This document shows, piece after piece, positions 1 to 7,472 of a stretch of 12,324 nt of DNA. The notes beneath the pieces are model-generated. The model was not told the origin of the DNA and did not search any database. It saw nothing but the letters and a program-made list of their open reading frames with translations. Position 1 is the first letter of the stretch. Each line of letters opens with the position of its first letter. Source of the DNA: JBDSEG01 sp039920165 (GTDB lineage Bacteria; Pseudomonadota; Gammaproteobacteria; Burkholderiales; Burkholderiaceae_C); assembly GCA_039920165.1 (NCBI GenBank), contig JBDSEG010000207.1, positions 1 to 12,324 of the forward strand, in the 5' to 3' direction. Position numbers and translations under genes: made by a program.

Positions 1-352
1 CACGCGCCTCGGAAACCGGGTCCGGGTTGCCGGCGGTGCCGAGATCGGCGGCACGCCCGAGATCCACAACGCAGCGGCGCTCGCCACACTGCACAAGGTG
101 CTGCACGACTGGTTTCCGGGCAGCGCGATGGTGAGCCAGGCGCAGGTCTGGAAAGGCGGGCGGCCGATGCTGCCCGACGGTCCGCCGGTGCTCGGACGCA
201 GCGGCACCGACGGCATCTGGCTCAACCTCGGGCACGGCGCGAGCGGCTGGGCGCTGGCCTGTGGCTCGGCGCGCGTGCTTGCCGATCAGATCGCCGGGCG
301 GCCACCGGCCATCGATCTCGAAGGCCTCGGCATCGAGCGCCTGCGCGGCTGA
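1..352 (+). CDS. dadA: D-amino-acid dehydrogenase small subunit (DadA-type FAD oxidoreductase), 3' end only
   Basis: Only the last ~116 codons lie in the window; the frame is open from base 2 and ends at TGA 350-352. The family oxidatively deaminates D-amino acids to 2-oxo acids and passes electrons to the respiratory chain at the inner membrane. What is visible is the C-terminal part of a DAO-type FAD fold: a tryptophan followed by GGRPMLPDGPPVLG, then LNLGHGASGWALACGS, which matches the family's FAD-contacting GHG...GW.ACGS segment, and an ending (IDLEGLGIERL) typical of betaproteobacterial DadA paralogs. The N-terminal Rossmann GxGxxG motif is outside the window, so the exact subfamily is open: genomes of this group often carry several DadA-like paralogs with different substrates. 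It is followed after 5 nt by nnr on the same strand, so co-transcription is likely. Confidence 0.8.
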   Translation, partial: TRLGNRVRVAGGAEIGGTPEIHNAAALATLHKVLHDWFPGSAMVSQAQVWKGGRPMLPDGPPVLGRSGTDGIWLNLGHGASGWALACGSARVLADQIAGRPPAIDLEGLGIERLRG

Positions 353-357
353 ACGGC

Positions 358-1872
358 ATGGCCTTGCTGCGCATCCTGCCTTCGCGCGAAGCGCATCCGC
401 TGCACGGCATCGAGCGCAGCCGCGCCCACGAACGGCAGGCGCAGGCCGCGCTGCCCGAGCACACCTTGATGCAGCGTGCCGGACTCGCCACCGCGCGGCT
501 CGCCATGGCGATCGCGCCGCACGCGCAGCGCGTGTGGATCGCGGCCGGGCCGGGCAACAACGGCGGCGACGGGCTCGAAGCGGCGATGCACCTCGCGCAG
601 CGCGGACTGTCGGTCACGCTGAGCCTGCTTGCCGACCCGGCGCGACTGCCCGACGATGCGGCGCGCTCACGGGCGCGCGCAGGGGCGGCAGGCGTGGCGA
701 TCGATGCCGCATTGCCTGCTGCCGATGCGCTGCACGGGTTCGATCTCGTGATCGATGCGCTGTTCGGCATCGGCGTGAGCCGCGCGCCCGAAGGCGTGCT
801 GGCTGCGGCGATCGAACTGTTGAACTGCTGCCTGGGACCGCGGCTCGCAATCGATCTGCCCTCGGGCCTGCACGCGCAGACCGGGCAGCCGCTCGGTGCG
901 ACGACCGTGCGGGCGACGCACACCCTGAGCCTGCTCACCTTGAAGCCGGGCCTCTTCACCGGCGCAGCGCGCGATTGCGTCGGCGAGGTCTGGTTCGACG
1001 GGCTCGATGTGCCGTTTCCGCCCGGTGCTGATGCATGGCTCGCCGGCGCGCCGCATCCGCTGGAGCGCGGTCACGACCGGCACAAGGGCAGCTTCGGCGA
1101 CCTGGCGATCGTCGCCGGCGCAGCCGGCATGGCAGGTGCCGCGCTGCTCGCGGCACGTGCCGGACTCGCGGCCGGTGCGGGCCGTGTTTTCGTGCAAGCG
1201 CTGGGCACAAGCGCACTCGAGCTCGACCCGCTGCATCCCGAACTGATGTTCCGCTCTGGCCTGCTCGACGACCGCGCGCAAGCGCTGCGCCTGGCCAGCA
1301 TCGCGTGCGGCTGCGGCGGCGGGTCGGCCGTGCACGCGATCCTGCCGCAGGTGCTCGCGCTGCCGGCCCGGCTCGTGCTCGATGCCGATGCCTTGAATGC
1401 GATCGCCGCGGACAGCGCGTTGCAGGTGCTCTTGGCCGCGCGTGCGGCACGCGGCCATGCGACCGTGCTGACGCCGCATCCGCTCGAAGCTGCGCGCCTG
1501 CTCGGCATCACCACGCGCGAGGTCCAGGCCGATCGGCTGCTGGCCGCATCGCGCATCGCCGAACGCTGGCGCTGCACGGTGCTGCTCAAAGGCTCGGGCA
1601 GCATCGTCGCCGCGCCGGGCCGCGTGCCGTCGATCAACCCGACCGGCAACGCGGCGCTCGCGAGCGCGGGCACCGGCGACGTGCTGGCCGGCTGGCTCGC
1701 AGGAAGCTGGTCCGGCCGCGCGACGAGCGACGGATTCGATGTCGCGGTCGAGGCGGCTTGGCTGCACGGCGCCGCCGCGCCGGCGTCACCGGTAGCACCG
1801 CTGCGCGCGTCGGACGTGATCGAATCGATGCTCGCGCAGCGCGTGGCGGCGCGATCCCTTCAGCCGCGCTGA
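358..1872 (+). CDS. nnr: Bifunctional NAD(P)H-hydrate repair enzyme (epimerase + ADP-dependent dehydratase)
   Basis: A 504-residue protein with the usual two-domain layout. It repairs NADHX and NADPHX, the hydrated forms of NAD(P)H: the N-terminal YjeF_N domain (about 1-215) epimerises R and S forms, and the C-terminal carbohydrate-kinase-like domain (about 235-500) dehydrates S-NAD(P)HX using ADP. Epimerase motifs seen: AGPGNNGGDG (63-72), IDALFGIGVSR and the acidic DLPSG (D166). Dehydratase motifs seen: a glycine-rich GSFGDLAIVAGAAGMAGAA segment, DADALN (342-347), LTPHPLEAARLLG (from 371), LLKGSGS with K411, and GTGDVLAGWLAG with the probable catalytic D441. The ATG at 358 gives the normal family N-terminus; the upstream Shine-Dalgarno is weak, and with only 5 nt after the previous stop, coupled translation is plausible. 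The 3' end overlaps the convergent rnr by 13 nt. Confidence 0.95.
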   Translation: MALLRILPSREAHPLHGIERSRAHERQAQAALPEHTLMQRAGLATARLAMAIAPHAQRVWIAAGPGNNGGDGLEAAMHLAQRGLSVTLSLLADPARLPDDAARSRARAGAAGVAIDAALPAADALHGFDLVIDALFGIGVSRAPEGVLAAAIELLNCCLGPRLAIDLPSGLHAQTGQPLGATTVRATHTLSLLTLKPGLFTGAARDCVGEVWFDGLDVPFPPGADAWLAGAPHPLERGHDRHKGSFGDLAIVAGAAGMAGAALLAARAGLAAGAGRVFVQALGTSALELDPLHPELMFRSGLLDDRAQALRLASIACGCGGGSAVHAILPQVLALPARLVLDADALNAIAADSALQVLLAARAARGHATVLTPHPLEAARLLGITTREVQADRLLAASRIAERWRCTVLLKGSGSIVAAPGRVPSINPTGNAALASAGTGDVLAGWLAGSWSGRATSDGFDVAVEAAWLHGAAAPASPVAPLRASDVIESMLAQRVAARSLQPR

Positions 1873-4064
1873 CGCCGAATCGACTTGGCCGACCCCGGCC
1901 CTTTTCGCGCTGCCGGCTTGGCCTTCTTCGCCAACCCCTTGGCCGCGCCGCGCGATGCGCCCTTGCCGGCCCCCTTGGCTGCGCGATCGGCCTGCTTGAC
2001 CGCATCGAGTTCCGAGCCCGCCTTGTCGCGCCGCAGACGCTGGGCGCCGTGCTCGTCCTCGCCTTCGCGGACCATGCGGAAATCGATCTTGCGGCCGTCC
2101 AGGTCGACCCGGCTCACCTGCACGCGCACGCGCGAGCCGACCCCGTAGCGCACGCCGCTGCGCTCGCCGCGCAGCTCCTGGCGCACCTCGTCGAAGCGGT
2201 AGTACTCGCCGCCGAGTTCGGTGATGTGGACCAGGCCTTCGACATACAGGCCATCGAGTGTCACGAAGAGGCCGAAGCTCGTCACGGCGCTGACGGTGCC
2301 GCCGAATTCCTCGCCCAGATGCTCGCGCATGTAGCGGCACTTGAGCCAGGCTTCGACGTCGCGCGAGGCCTCGTCGGCGCGGCGCTCGTTGACGCTGCAA
2401 TGGACGCCGGCGATTTCCCACTTCTCTTCCTCGGCGCTCGCAGTCTTCACTGGCTTGACGGGCGTGCGCCGGTTCACCGGTGCCGGGTTGCTGGCGCCGG
2501 TGACGAGGTGGTAGCGCTTGCCTCCGAGCAGGGCCTTGATGACCCGGTGCACCAGCAGGTCCGGGTAGCGCCGGATCGGACTCGTGAAGTGGGTGTAGGC
2601 CTCGTAGGCGAGACCGAAGTGGCCGCTGTTGGTGCCGGTATAGATGGCCTGTTGCATCGAGCGCAGCAGCATGGTGTGGATCTGCTGCGCATCGACCCGG
2701 TCCTTGGTCGCCGCGGCGATGGCCTGGAATTCAGCCGGCTTGGGGTCGTCGCTGATCGACAGGCCGAGGCCGAGCGCTTTCAGGTAGTTCTGCAGCAGGG
2801 TCCGCTTCTCCGGCGTCGGCCCTTCGTGAACGCGGTACAGCGACGGGTGCTTGGCGCGCGCGATGAAATCGGCCGAGCATACGTTGGCGGCGAGCATCGC
2901 CTCCTCGATCAGCTTGTGCGCCTCGGTGCGGGTGCGCGGCACGATCTTCTCGATCCGACCGTTCTCGTCGCACACGATCTGGGTTTCGGTCGATTCGAAG
3001 TCGACCGCACCGCGCTGCGCGCGTTCCTTGAGCAGCGCGCGATAGACCTCGTGCAGATGCAGCAGGTGCGGTACCAGCGTCTCGCGCCGCGCCGCCTCGG
3101 GGCCGCGCGTATTGGCGAGGATGGCCGCCACCTCGGTATACGTGAATCGTGCCTGCGAGCAGATGATCGCCGGGTAGAACTGGTAGGCGCGGATCGCGCC
3201 ACCAACGTCGACGAGCATGTCGCACACCATCGCCAGCCGATCCTCGTTCGGGTTCAGCGAGCACAGGCCGTTGGACAGCTTCTCGGGCAGCATCGGAATG
3301 ACGCGGCGCGGAAAGTACACCGAAGTCGCGCGCTCGTAGGCGTCGTCGTCGATCGGCTCGCCGGGCTTCACATAGTGGCTCACGTCGGCGATCGCGACGA
3401 TCAGGCGCCAGCCGTTGGCGGCCTTGACGGCGCCCTTGCCGCGGCCGGCAGCGGCGGCGACCAGCGCCGGCTCGCAATACACCGCATCGTCGAAGTCGCG
3501 CGCGTCCTCGCCGTCGATCGTCACCAGCGCCACGTCGGTCAGGTCGATGCGGTGCTTGCGGTCGACCGGCCGGATCTTGTCGGGCAGCCCGGCCGCCTGC
3601 ACCAGCGTCTGCGGCGAAAAGCGGTGCGGCACCTCGTACTTGCGCACCGCGATCTCGATCTCCATGCCCGGATCGTCGATCTCGCCGAGCACCTCGGTCA
3701 CGCGGCCGACCGGCTGCGAATACATCGATGGCGGCTCGGTCAGCTCGATCGCCACCACCTGTCCGGCGCTCGCATTCGCGATCGCATTCTTCGGCACCAG
3801 GATGTCCTGGCCGTAGCGCCTGTCCTCGGGCGCGACCAGCCAGACGCCGCTCTCGTGCAGCAGCCTGCCGATGATGGGTTGCTTCTTGCGCTCGAGGATC
3901 TCGAGCACGCGGCCCTCGGGGCGGCCCTTGCGGTCCATGCGAACGATGCGCGCCTTGACGCGATCACGGTGCAGCACCGCGCGCATCTCCTGCGGCGACA
4001 GGTACAAGTCGGGCTGTCGGTCGTCTCGAACGACGAAGCCGTGGCCGTCGCGATGGCCCTGCAC
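1860..4064 (-). CDS. rnr: Ribonuclease R (3'-5' exoribonuclease), start uncertain, N-terminal HTH absent
   Basis: RNase R degrades structured RNA processively from the 3' end and acts in rRNA/mRNA turnover and trans-translation quality control. Numbering from GTG 4064 (734 aa): cold-shock domain from residue 1 (VQGHRDGHGFVV, DLYLS), a second OB segment (QPIIGRLLHESGVWLV), and the RNB catalytic core with the Mg ligands of IDGEDARDFDDAV at D184, D190, D192 and D193. Then come HFTSPIRRYPDLLVHR (about 490-505), an S1 domain (about 584-664, GTVSAVTSFGLFVTLDGLYVEGLVH) and a Lys/Ala-rich basic tail of about 40 residues. The HTH domain that precedes the cold-shock region in E. coli RNase R is missing. 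The frame stays open to GTG 4241, but that codon is antisense to the tRNA-Leu CCA end and would add residues read off the antisense tRNA. Between them I find no ATG, GTG, TTG or CTG in frame, only ATA at 4100 and two ATC. GTG 4064 has GAAGG 4 nt upstream but cuts a few residues of the first beta strand (VEGT). Function is secure; the start is not. Confidence 0.9.
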   Translation of the reverse strand: MQGHRDGHGFVVRDDRQPDLYLSPQEMRAVLHRDRVKARIVRMDRKGRPEGRVLEILERKKQPIIGRLLHESGVWLVAPEDRRYGQDILVPKNAIANASAGQVVAIELTEPPSMYSQPVGRVTEVLGEIDDPGMEIEIAVRKYEVPHRFSPQTLVQAAGLPDKIRPVDRKHRIDLTDVALVTIDGEDARDFDDAVYCEPALVAAAAGRGKGAVKAANGWRLIVAIADVSHYVKPGEPIDDDAYERATSVYFPRRVIPMLPEKLSNGLCSLNPNEDRLAMVCDMLVDVGGAIRAYQFYPAIICSQARFTYTEVAAILANTRGPEAARRETLVPHLLHLHEVYRALLKERAQRGAVDFESTETQIVCDENGRIEKIVPRTRTEAHKLIEEAMLAANVCSADFIARAKHPSLYRVHEGPTPEKRTLLQNYLKALGLGLSISDDPKPAEFQAIAAATKDRVDAQQIHTMLLRSMQQAIYTGTNSGHFGLAYEAYTHFTSPIRRYPDLLVHRVIKALLGGKRYHLVTGASNPAPVNRRTPVKPVKTASAEEEKWEIAGVHCSVNERRADEASRDVEAWLKCRYMREHLGEEFGGTVSAVTSFGLFVTLDGLYVEGLVHITELGGEYYRFDEVRQELRGERSGVRYGVGSRVRVQVSRVDLDGRKIDFRMVREGEDEHGAQRLRRDKAGSELDAVKQADRAAKGAGKGASRGAAKGLAKKAKPAARKGPGSAKSIRRQRG

Positions 4065-4158
4065 GGTGCCTTCGACCTCGGAGAGGAGATCGGCGCCTAT
4101 GGGGCTGGTGGGGAGGTTTGAAGTGGGTTTGATGATAAAGTCCGGAACGTCCTGAAGG

Positions 4159-4243
4159 GCCCAGGTGGCGGAATTGGTAGACGCATACGGTTCAGGTCCG
4201 TACGCCGCAAGGTGTGAAGGTTCGAGTCCTTTCCTGGGCACCA
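4159..4243 (+). tRNA. tRNA-Leu (anticodon CAG)
   Basis: An 85-nt class II tRNA with encoded CCA. The acceptor stem is GCCCAGG (4159-4165) paired with CCTGGGC (4233-4239), then discriminator A and CCA (4241-4243). The D-arm contains GCGGAATTGGTAGACGC. The anticodon stem TACGG/CCGTA encloses the loop TTCAGGT, with anticodon CAG at 4193-4195, which reads the Leu codon CUG. The long variable arm folds as CGCC-GCAA-GGTG, and the T-arm as GAAGG-TTCGAGT-CCTTT. The gene lies on the + strand between two - strand genes (phosphoribosyltransferase and rnr), head-on to them, and ends 13 nt before its own terminator. CUG is heavily used in this GC-rich sequence, so this is likely a major Leu isoacceptor. 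I see no convincing -35/-10 pair upstream. Confidence 0.97.
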
Positions 4244-4256
4244 GCTAGATCAAGCA

Positions 4257-4283
4257 AAGCTCGCTTCGGCGGGCTTTTCTTTT
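4257..4283 (+). terminator. Rho-independent terminator of tRNA-Leu
   Basis: An 8-bp stem AAGCTCGC / GCGGGCTT (one T-G wobble; a ninth A-T pair is possible) closed by a TTCG tetraloop and followed by a T-rich run (TTCTTTT). It starts 13 nt after the tRNA CCA end. On the - strand the same hairpin is followed by TGCTTGATC, which lacks a U-tract, so it should work poorly for transcripts arriving from the phosphoribosyltransferase gene. Confidence 0.85.
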
Positions 4284-4311
4284 GCCGGCGCGATGCTCGC
4301 CACGCAGGCGT

Positions 4312-4833
4312 TCAGATGACGAATTTCTTCGCCAGGCCGGCCGGGCGCAGGTCGTCGTATTCCTCGAACGGCTGATGGATCCAGGGGCTCGATTCGAGCA
4401 GCTCGACGTGGTAGTCGGGCGTATAGCTCGAGACCCCCTTGGTCCAGACCACGGCGGACCGCAACTCGCTGATCGACGGCATGGCGCGCAGCCGCTCGAC
4501 TACCGCGCGCAGCGTGATGCCCGAGTCCGCAAGGTCGTCGACCAGCAGCACCCTGCCCGCCAGTTCGCCCTTGGGCAGCGTGATGTACTTCGCCATGTCC
4601 AGGCGGCCCTGGATCGTGCCGGCCTCGGCGCGGTACGAGCTCGTGGCCATGATCGCGAGCGGCTTGTCGAACACTCGCGAGAGCACATCGCCCGGCCGCA
4701 TGCCGCCGCGCGCGAGGCACAGGATCTGGTCGAACTCCCAGCCCGAGGCGTGGATCTTCAGCGCCAGCCGCTCGATGAGCATGTGGTACTCGTCCCACGA
4801 GACGTAGAGATGTTTGCCGTCGTCGGTGAGCAT
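4312..4833 (-). CDS. Phosphoribosyltransferase, purine type, substrate unknown
   Basis: A 173-residue type I phosphoribosyltransferase (PF00156). It shows the 13-residue PRPP-binding motif as VLLVDDLADSGITL at about 92-105, preceded by LARGGMRPGDVLSR, which resembles the PPi-loop region of hypoxanthine/guanine phosphoribosyltransferases. The family transfers a base onto PRPP to make a nucleotide. This subgroup (COG2236-like) is usually annotated only by fold, and its substrate cannot be read from the sequence. The ATG at 4833-4831 has AAAGGA upstream (9-nt spacing). It begins 28 nt after the purA stop on the same strand, so co-transcription with purA is likely; a purine salvage role fits that neighbour but is inference. 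Length is normal and I see no missing motif residues. Confidence 0.9.
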   Translation of the reverse strand: MLTDDGKHLYVSWDEYHMLIERLALKIHASGWEFDQILCLARGGMRPGDVLSRVFDKPLAIMATSSYRAEAGTIQGRLDMAKYITLPKGELAGRVLLVDDLADSGITLRAVVERLRAMPSISELRSAVVWTKGVSSYTPDYHVELLESSPWIHQPFEEYDDLRPAGLAKKFVI

Positions 4834-4861
4834 CGATGGTTTCCTTTGTCAGGCCGCAGCG

Positions 4862-6217
4862 TCAAGCCTGGTAGGGGTGGCGCAGCAGGATGGTGTGCTC
4901 GCGGTCCGGGCCGGTCGAAACCATGTCGATCGGCGCACCGATATGCGCCTGCACGCACTCGAGGTAGCGCCGCGCATTGAGCGGCAGCCGGTCCCATTCG
5001 GTGACGCCGAAGGTGGTTTCGGTCCAACCCGGAAAGCTTTCGTAGATCGGCACGCAGGCGAGGATGTCGTCGGCGTCCAGCGGCAGGATATCGACGCGCG
5101 CGCCGCGCAGTTCGTAGCCGACGCAGACCTTGATCTCGGGCAGACCATCGAGCACGTCGAGCTTGGTGATGCACAGCCCCGAGACGCCGTTGATGACGAT
5201 CGATCGCTTGAGCAGCGCGGCGTCGAGCCAGCCACAGCGGCGCGGCCGCCCGGTCACCGTGCCGCGCTCCTGGCCGACGGTCGACAGGTGGTGGCCAACC
5301 GTGCCCGGCGCATCCATGTCGAGTTCGGTCGGGAACGGCCCGCTGCCCACGCGCGTGGTGTAGGCCTTGGTGATGCCGAGGATGTAGTGCAGCAGGTCGG
5401 GCCCGACGCCCGATCCGGCCGACGCATTGCCAGCCACGCAGTTGCTCGATGTGACATACGGATATGTCCCGTGATCGATATCGAGCAGCGTTCCCTGCGC
5501 ACCTTCGAACAGGATGTTGGCGCCGGCGCGGTTCGCGTTGTGCAAGATGTAGCCGACATCGGCCAGCATCGGCTTGAGCTGTTCGGCGACCCGCATCGCC
5601 TGGTCGTAGATCGGCTGGTAGTCGAGTGGCGTCGATCGCAAGTAGCCGGCGAGCGCGAAATTGTGCAGCTCGACGAGCTCGCGCAGCTTATTCGCGAAAC
5701 GCTCCGGATGCTTCAGGTCCTGCACGCGCAGCGCTCGCCGCGCGACCTTGTCTTCGTAGGCCGGGCCGATGCCCTTGCCGGTGGTGCCGATCTTGCCGAC
5801 GCCGCTGCTTTCGCGCAGAGCCTCGCGGGCCTTGTCGACCTCGACGTGAAAGGGCAGGATCAGCGGGCACGATTCGCTCACGAAAAGGCGCGAACGCACC
5901 TCGACGCCGATCGCTTCCAGGCGCTCGATCTCGGTCAGCAGATGCCCCGGGTCGACCACCACGCCGTTGCCGATATAGCACTTCACGCCGTCGCGCATGA
6001 TCCCGGACGGGATCAGCTGCAGCGCAGTCTTGACTCCCTTGATGACGAGCGTGTGGCCGGCGTTGTGGCCGCCCTGAAAGCGCACCACCGCCTGCGCATG
6101 GTCGGTCAGCCAGTCGACCACCTTGCCCTTGCCTTCGTCGCCCCACTGGGTGCCAACGACGACGACGTTGTGGCCGGCCCCGGCCGGGTTCCTATGCTGC
6201 ATATGCGCTCTGTCCAT
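4862..6217 (-). CDS. purA: Adenylosuccinate synthetase
   Basis: This enzyme makes adenylosuccinate from IMP, aspartate and GTP, the first committed step from IMP to AMP, in the cytosol. From ATG 6217 the protein is 451 aa. Motifs seen: GTQWGDEGKGK with catalytic D27, FQGGHNAGHT with catalytic H55 (the D-H spacing of 28 matches E. coli D13/H41), SSGVGKIGTTGKGIGPAYEDK, FEGAQGTLLDIDHGTYPYVTSSN, the substrate loop VTGRPRRCGWLD, and the guanine-binding TKLDVLDG. In the loop the middle position is Pro, where E. coli has a run of four Arg, but the two arginines aligned with E. coli R303 and R305 remain. A second ATG at 6202 would give 446 aa; neither has a strong Shine-Dalgarno, and I chose the first because it lies closer (29 nt) to the hisZ stop. 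Both candidates keep the whole fold. Confidence 0.97.
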   Translation of the reverse strand: MDRAHMQHRNPAGAGHNVVVVGTQWGDEGKGKVVDWLTDHAQAVVRFQGGHNAGHTLVIKGVKTALQLIPSGIMRDGVKCYIGNGVVVDPGHLLTEIERLEAIGVEVRSRLFVSESCPLILPFHVEVDKAREALRESSGVGKIGTTGKGIGPAYEDKVARRALRVQDLKHPERFANKLRELVELHNFALAGYLRSTPLDYQPIYDQAMRVAEQLKPMLADVGYILHNANRAGANILFEGAQGTLLDIDHGTYPYVTSSNCVAGNASAGSGVGPDLLHYILGITKAYTTRVGSGPFPTELDMDAPGTVGHHLSTVGQERGTVTGRPRRCGWLDAALLKRSIVINGVSGLCITKLDVLDGLPEIKVCVGYELRGARVDILPLDADDILACVPIYESFPGWTETTFGVTEWDRLPLNARRYLECVQAHIGAPIDMVSTGPDREHTILLRHPYQA

Positions 6218-6246
6218 CGCTGCTTGAAAGTGTGGCGGCGGCGCGC

Positions 6247-7410
6247 TCAGAGCGCACACACGGCCCATTGCCCGGCGCTCGCGACGAGTTCGCGATCGCA
6301 TTCGAATTCCTGCGCCTCGTGCTCGTGCCCCGGCAGCACACAGACCACGGTCTCGCCGCGCTCGCGCAGCCGCCGCACGGCCTGGCGCAAGGCGGTGTCC
6401 TCGCCCCACGGCGCGCGGATCGCACCGGCCGCGCCGGACCCCGGGGCGAGTGCGGCGAGTTGCTTCAGGTCGAGGCTGAAGCCCACTGCCGGGCGCTTGC
6501 GGCCGAAGACCGCGCCGACCTGGTCGTAGCGTCCGCCGCGCGCGAGCGCCTCGCTCGAACCTGCCGCATAGACCGCGAAGCACGCGCCGCTGTAGTAGGC
6601 ATAGCCGCCGAGGTCGGCCAGGTCGAAACCGATGCGCACCTCGGGATGGGCGAGCCGCGCATGCTCGGCCAGCGATGCCAGATCGTCGAGCGCCGCCGTC
6701 ACGCCGGCGGCGGACGGCAGTTCGCGCCGTGCGGTGGCTATCACCGACGCGCCGCCGTAAAGTTTGGGCAAGGCGAGCAGGCCGCGCCGCACGGGCGCCG
6801 GAAAGTCGTGCGCGAGGCGTTGCAGGAGGTCGCCATCCTTAGCCGCGAGCGCGCCATGGATCTCGCCACGCTGCGTCTCGTCGAGCGACATGCCGTCGAG
6901 CACGCCGGCGACGATGCGCGCATCACCGAGGTCCAGCGTCACCTCCGACAGTCCGCAGCGGCGCAGGCAGTCGAGCGCCAGATCCTGGATCTCGAGGTCC
7001 GCCTCGATGCCGGCATGGCCGTAGGTCTCGGCCCCGAACTGCAAGGGCTCGCGGCTCGCCTGCAGTCCGGCCGGGCGCGTGTGCAGCACCGGCCCGCAGT
7101 AGCAAAGCCGGGTCACGCCGGCGCGGTTCAGCAAGTGCGCATCGATGCGCGCGACCTGCGGCGTGCTGTCGGCGCGGACGCCGAGCGTCCGCCCGCTCAA
7201 TTGGTCGATCAGCTTGAAGGTCTGCAGGTCCAGCCGGCGTCCAGTGCCGGACAGCAGCGACTCGATGTGCTCGAGCAGAGGCGGCATGACGAGTTCGCAG
7301 CCGTAGCCACGCGCCACATCGAGCAGTCCGCGGCGCAGTTCTTCGATGTGCCGGGCCTGCGATGGCAGGACATCGGCGATGTGCTCGGGCAGCAGCCAAG
7401 CAGAGGACAT
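6247..7410 (-). CDS. hisZ: ATP phosphoribosyltransferase regulatory subunit
   Basis: A 387-residue catalytically inactive paralog of histidyl-tRNA synthetase. It partners the short form of HisG to catalyse and control the first step of histidine biosynthesis (ATP + PRPP). Class II synthetase-like landmarks: VRADSTPQVARIDAH, motif-2-like CYCGPVLHTRP followed by SREPLQFGAETYG, then LGGYAYYSGACFAVYA and ARGGRYDQVGAVFGRKRPAVGFSLDL. The C-terminal anticodon-binding domain of true HisRS is missing, as expected for HisZ. The start ATG 7410-7408 gives the family N-terminus (MSSAWLLPEHIADVLP); no clear Shine-Dalgarno is visible. No hisG lies in the window, so the catalytic subunit must be elsewhere. 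purA follows after 29 nt. Confidence 0.95.
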   Translation of the reverse strand: MSSAWLLPEHIADVLPSQARHIEELRRGLLDVARGYGCELVMPPLLEHIESLLSGTGRRLDLQTFKLIDQLSGRTLGVRADSTPQVARIDAHLLNRAGVTRLCYCGPVLHTRPAGLQASREPLQFGAETYGHAGIEADLEIQDLALDCLRRCGLSEVTLDLGDARIVAGVLDGMSLDETQRGEIHGALAAKDGDLLQRLAHDFPAPVRRGLLALPKLYGGASVIATARRELPSAAGVTAALDDLASLAEHARLAHPEVRIGFDLADLGGYAYYSGACFAVYAAGSSEALARGGRYDQVGAVFGRKRPAVGFSLDLKQLAALAPGSGAAGAIRAPWGEDTALRQAVRRLRERGETVVCVLPGHEHEAQEFECDRELVASAGQWAVCAL

Positions 7411-7437
7411 GCAAAAACGCTCGCGATTGAAAATGGG

Positions 7438-7443
7438 ATTGTA
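7438..7443 (-). promoter_or_regulatory. Possible -10 element for hisZ-purA
   Basis: The 62-nt gap between the DUF2065 gene and hisZ contains TACAAT on the - strand, 5 of 6 matches to the sigma-70 -10 consensus. It would place a start site about 20 nt before the hisZ ATG. The hexamers 16-18 nt upstream (TGGCCC, GTGGCC, CGTGGC) are poor -35 matches, so this is tentative. If real, it would give hisZ-purA-phosphoribosyltransferase a promoter independent of the hfl genes. Confidence 0.3.
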
Positions 7444-7472
7444 GAGGCCGGCTTTGCGCGGGCCACGGGCGC

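Noticed and set aside
222..1767. Several long - strand frames across nnr
   Set aside because: Arg/Ala/Ser-rich shadows of nnr, whose own frame carries all catalytic motifs.
1035..4121. A 1028-codon open frame on the + strand antisense to rnr
   Set aside because: It shifts from an alternative frame of nnr into the exact antisense of rnr, and its composition is that of a shadow frame in GC-rich DNA (Arg/Ala/His/Asp-rich, no recognisable domain). The - strand RNase R explains the codon constraint.
4118..4139. TTGAAG and GATAAA as a promoter for tRNA-Leu
   Set aside because: The two hexamers are only about 10 nt apart, too close for a sigma-70 promoter, and no better pair was found.
4239..4241. 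GTG as the rnr start
   Set aside because: It lies in the antisense of the tRNA-Leu 3' end, has no Shine-Dalgarno, and would add about 28 residues that are a translation of antisense tRNA.
4814..6529. A 571-codon + strand frame antisense to purA
   Set aside because: Shadow of purA; no domain signature.
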